This document shows positions 62,091 through 64,000 of a stretch of DNA of 64,000 nt, in pieces. The notes under the pieces were generated by a model, which saw only the letters and a program-made list of their open reading frames with translations, was not told where the DNA came from and made no database searches. This DNA comes from Trichoplusia ni. Its lineage: Eukaryota; Arthropoda; Insecta; Lepidoptera; Noctuidae. The stretch lies in NCBI RefSeq assembly GCF_003590095.1, contig NC_039479.1, forward strand, positions 8,866,001 through 8,930,000, written 5' to 3'. The position numbers and the translations under genes were made by a program. Each line of letters starts with the position of its first letter. Within the stretch, counting starts at the first letter, position 1.

Positions 62091-64000
62091 AGTTTTTTTA
62101 AATTACATTATCACTTTACCTACCCCGCGTTTTATATAAACATTTGTGATATAATATATGTTCATGGTTAATAAAATTATTGGTTAATTAATGATTCCAC
62201 TGCCCCATTCACAGTGCGGCATTGACATTGGCTGCTCCGCATATCAGCATCGGCAGCGCACGAATCAATCGGACAGTGATTATACTTCAGTGCTTTGCTA
62301 TCCAGCTGTTCATGAACCTTGCCTGTATTGCAAGACACAGAATCCAGTTACAAAATAGGATTAGCAAGAATTAGTTCGAGATTTAATTTTAGATATTTAT
62401 TTCGAACGAGATTCCTGCTGACTATCCTTCTGCTTTAAATTTTCATATTTCTTTTACTTATTCAAGATTTTTCTATGACAATATAAATTATTCAAAAGAT
62501 ATACTGTTATAAAGTATACAATTATGTCTTCCGTATTTGTGTTGTATGTTTGAGTAGGTACCTCTCTTTTCGTCCAAAACCTCTGATAAGAATATTTCAA
62601 GAAGATACATGCGACCTCTTCGTGGTGACGTCACGGTGTCTCTCTGAAGACCAGTTCAGATGTCACTTAGCTCCATTATTGTACAGTGTGAACCTTGACC
62701 TCCATTTGTTTTGGTGTTAGACCCTCGGGGACTGGTCCAACTAAACTGACACTAAATGACAACTCAAAGTAGTTTTTGTTTTAGCCCGAGTACGATGGCT
62801 CGAGGGATTCGAAAACACGTGTAAACTTGTTTATCCAATTTGTTTAATGAAAATTTTCATATAACCACAACTTTGGTGGCCTTTCAAATGTACATGACAT
62901 AAAATTAACATTTACTTACAAAGAAACACTTTTGGAATTTTTTTTGGTAGGAAGTCTTAAGAAAGCATTAAATGATTTCCTGAAAAGAACATCATTAGCA
63001 CCCCTATCATTATACCAACAACAACTTCCGTTGAAATTGCCCAAACAAATTACACGCACTCGTTTATTTTGGTCATTCTAGCCTGTACAGTCAAGCACAC
63101 AGCATCGTTAGATCCATGACCAAATATCGTGTTTGCTGCATTGAGATTAGGTTGATTTTCGTATTCTTTTTCTCGATGCTCAGCTGACTGTACGTTATAC
63201 TGGCAGGCTATTTTCTACATAGTCAGGTACGGGCTAGAAGGCAGCGCGCGGTAATGGGCCCGGCATTAGTATTGATTTCAAATTAAAATGGCTGTAGTGT
63301 GGACTGTTGATGTTTGTGCCGATAACTGGAACCCCTACCTGTGAAGCCTCGAAAACTGTTCACGAGGCGATTTCATTTTCAATAAACTATGGCATTTCTT
63401 TTCTTCGAAAATTAATGTTTTACTGGCACTTGACTTGTGCTATGTGTATTCCGAATTGAGTTATGTTATTGAAAATATCATGTTAACTCAGTCCGAAATT
63501 ATGTTATCATTAGTGAATATTTGCGGAGGCCGTTCATGACGTACAGCCTGGCAACTGACGGATACACGGATACAGTGGAATTACAGTGAAGGGTTCCGTT
63601 TTGCCTTTTGTGTAAGGAACCCAAAAAATAACTACCGGTTTAAATTGAAATATATTTCTAAAGTACTACGTTTTAACAATTTGTCCATAGATAGGTATTA
63701 CGACATAATCCGTTGTAATAAATTCACGTACGCGTTAACATGTTCATCCGTCAATGTGACCTCAAATATTGAATCAACTGGCTTTGTGACAGCTCTTATT
63801 ATTGACGGCACGTAACATGCGGACATGAGATCACGTGTTATCCCGACAGGCTCAACACAGCTCGGGGACTTCAAAGAAAATATCATAATTTCGTGAGGCT
63901 GCTCTTTTACAAGGAAAGGTCATGACGAACGCTGTAATATCTGTTGAGCTGTATAGTTGTAACATATTGTTATATCACAATGTTAGTTCCTTGACAACAA
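62091..64000. other. Unassigned noncoding sequence
   Basis: No gene recognised. It contains a CRE palindrome TGACGTCA at 62626-62633. The 62-codon minus-strand frame at 63698-63886 near the window edge could be part of an exon continuing outside, but has no recognised motif. Confidence 0.5.

Noticed and set aside
1..64000. Homeobox or other developmental coding exon, suggested by the gene-desert look
   Set aside because: I looked for the homeodomain WFQNRR coding pattern and other familiar motifs and found none; flanking genes are outside the window.

Overview
This window looks like lepidopteran, probably noctuoid moth, nuclear DNA. The evidence is a tRNA-headed SINE (22191-22425) of a type I recognise from noctuid genomes, two copies of a 5S rRNA-derived SINE, a moth-type LINE/SINE tail and a Ty3/Gypsy-like LTR retrotransposon. 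The background is AT-rich and broken by short, very CpG-rich islets. I see no convincing host protein-coding gene, no true tRNA or rRNA gene, no CRISPR array and no bacterial-type operon. The long non-element open frames (up to 154 codons) are about what chance gives in 64 kb. The window is therefore best read as intergenic or deep intronic sequence of a large locus.

Layout: 1-19 kb is mostly unassigned sequence with GC islets, an old tRNA-SINE remnant (about 1755-1888) and a TA-flanked MITE with ~45-bp terminal inverted repeats (3623-4001). From 19.4 to 22.4 kb lie a 5S-derived SINE with a 17-bp target duplication, a LINE ORF2 tail and a tRNA-derived SINE. From 22.4 to 51 kb is a long, transposon-poor stretch holding a perfect 26-bp hairpin (25629-25684), homopolymer G/C tracts, GC islets and a second, decayed 5S-SINE (44373-44590). 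From 51.0 to 55.9 kb lies a complete but internally deleted LTR retrotransposon: 1069-bp LTRs differing at one position, a 4-bp target duplication, primer binding site, gag, the tail of integrase, and three repeated stem-loops before the polypurine tract. From 58.97 to 60.68 kb is a non-autonomous DNA transposon with ten copies of a 15-bp motif arranged in two opposing sets. A SINE on the minus strand lies at 61.8-62.1 kb.

How the parts work together: the retrotransposon keeps the cis signals needed for mobilisation (LTRs, TATA box, primer site, polypurine tract) and most of Gag, but lacks protease, reverse transcriptase, RNase H and most of integrase. Its near-identical LTRs imply a recent insertion that must have used enzymes from a relative elsewhere. 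The SINEs, MITE and TA-flanked element likewise depend on enzymes not encoded here. Among candidate host signals, the palindrome TGACGTCA (CRE/ATF type) occurs ten times by my count, against roughly one expected, and GC islets and G-tracts recur.

All calls come from reading the sequence by eye. No database search or folding program was run, so family names are recognition-level.
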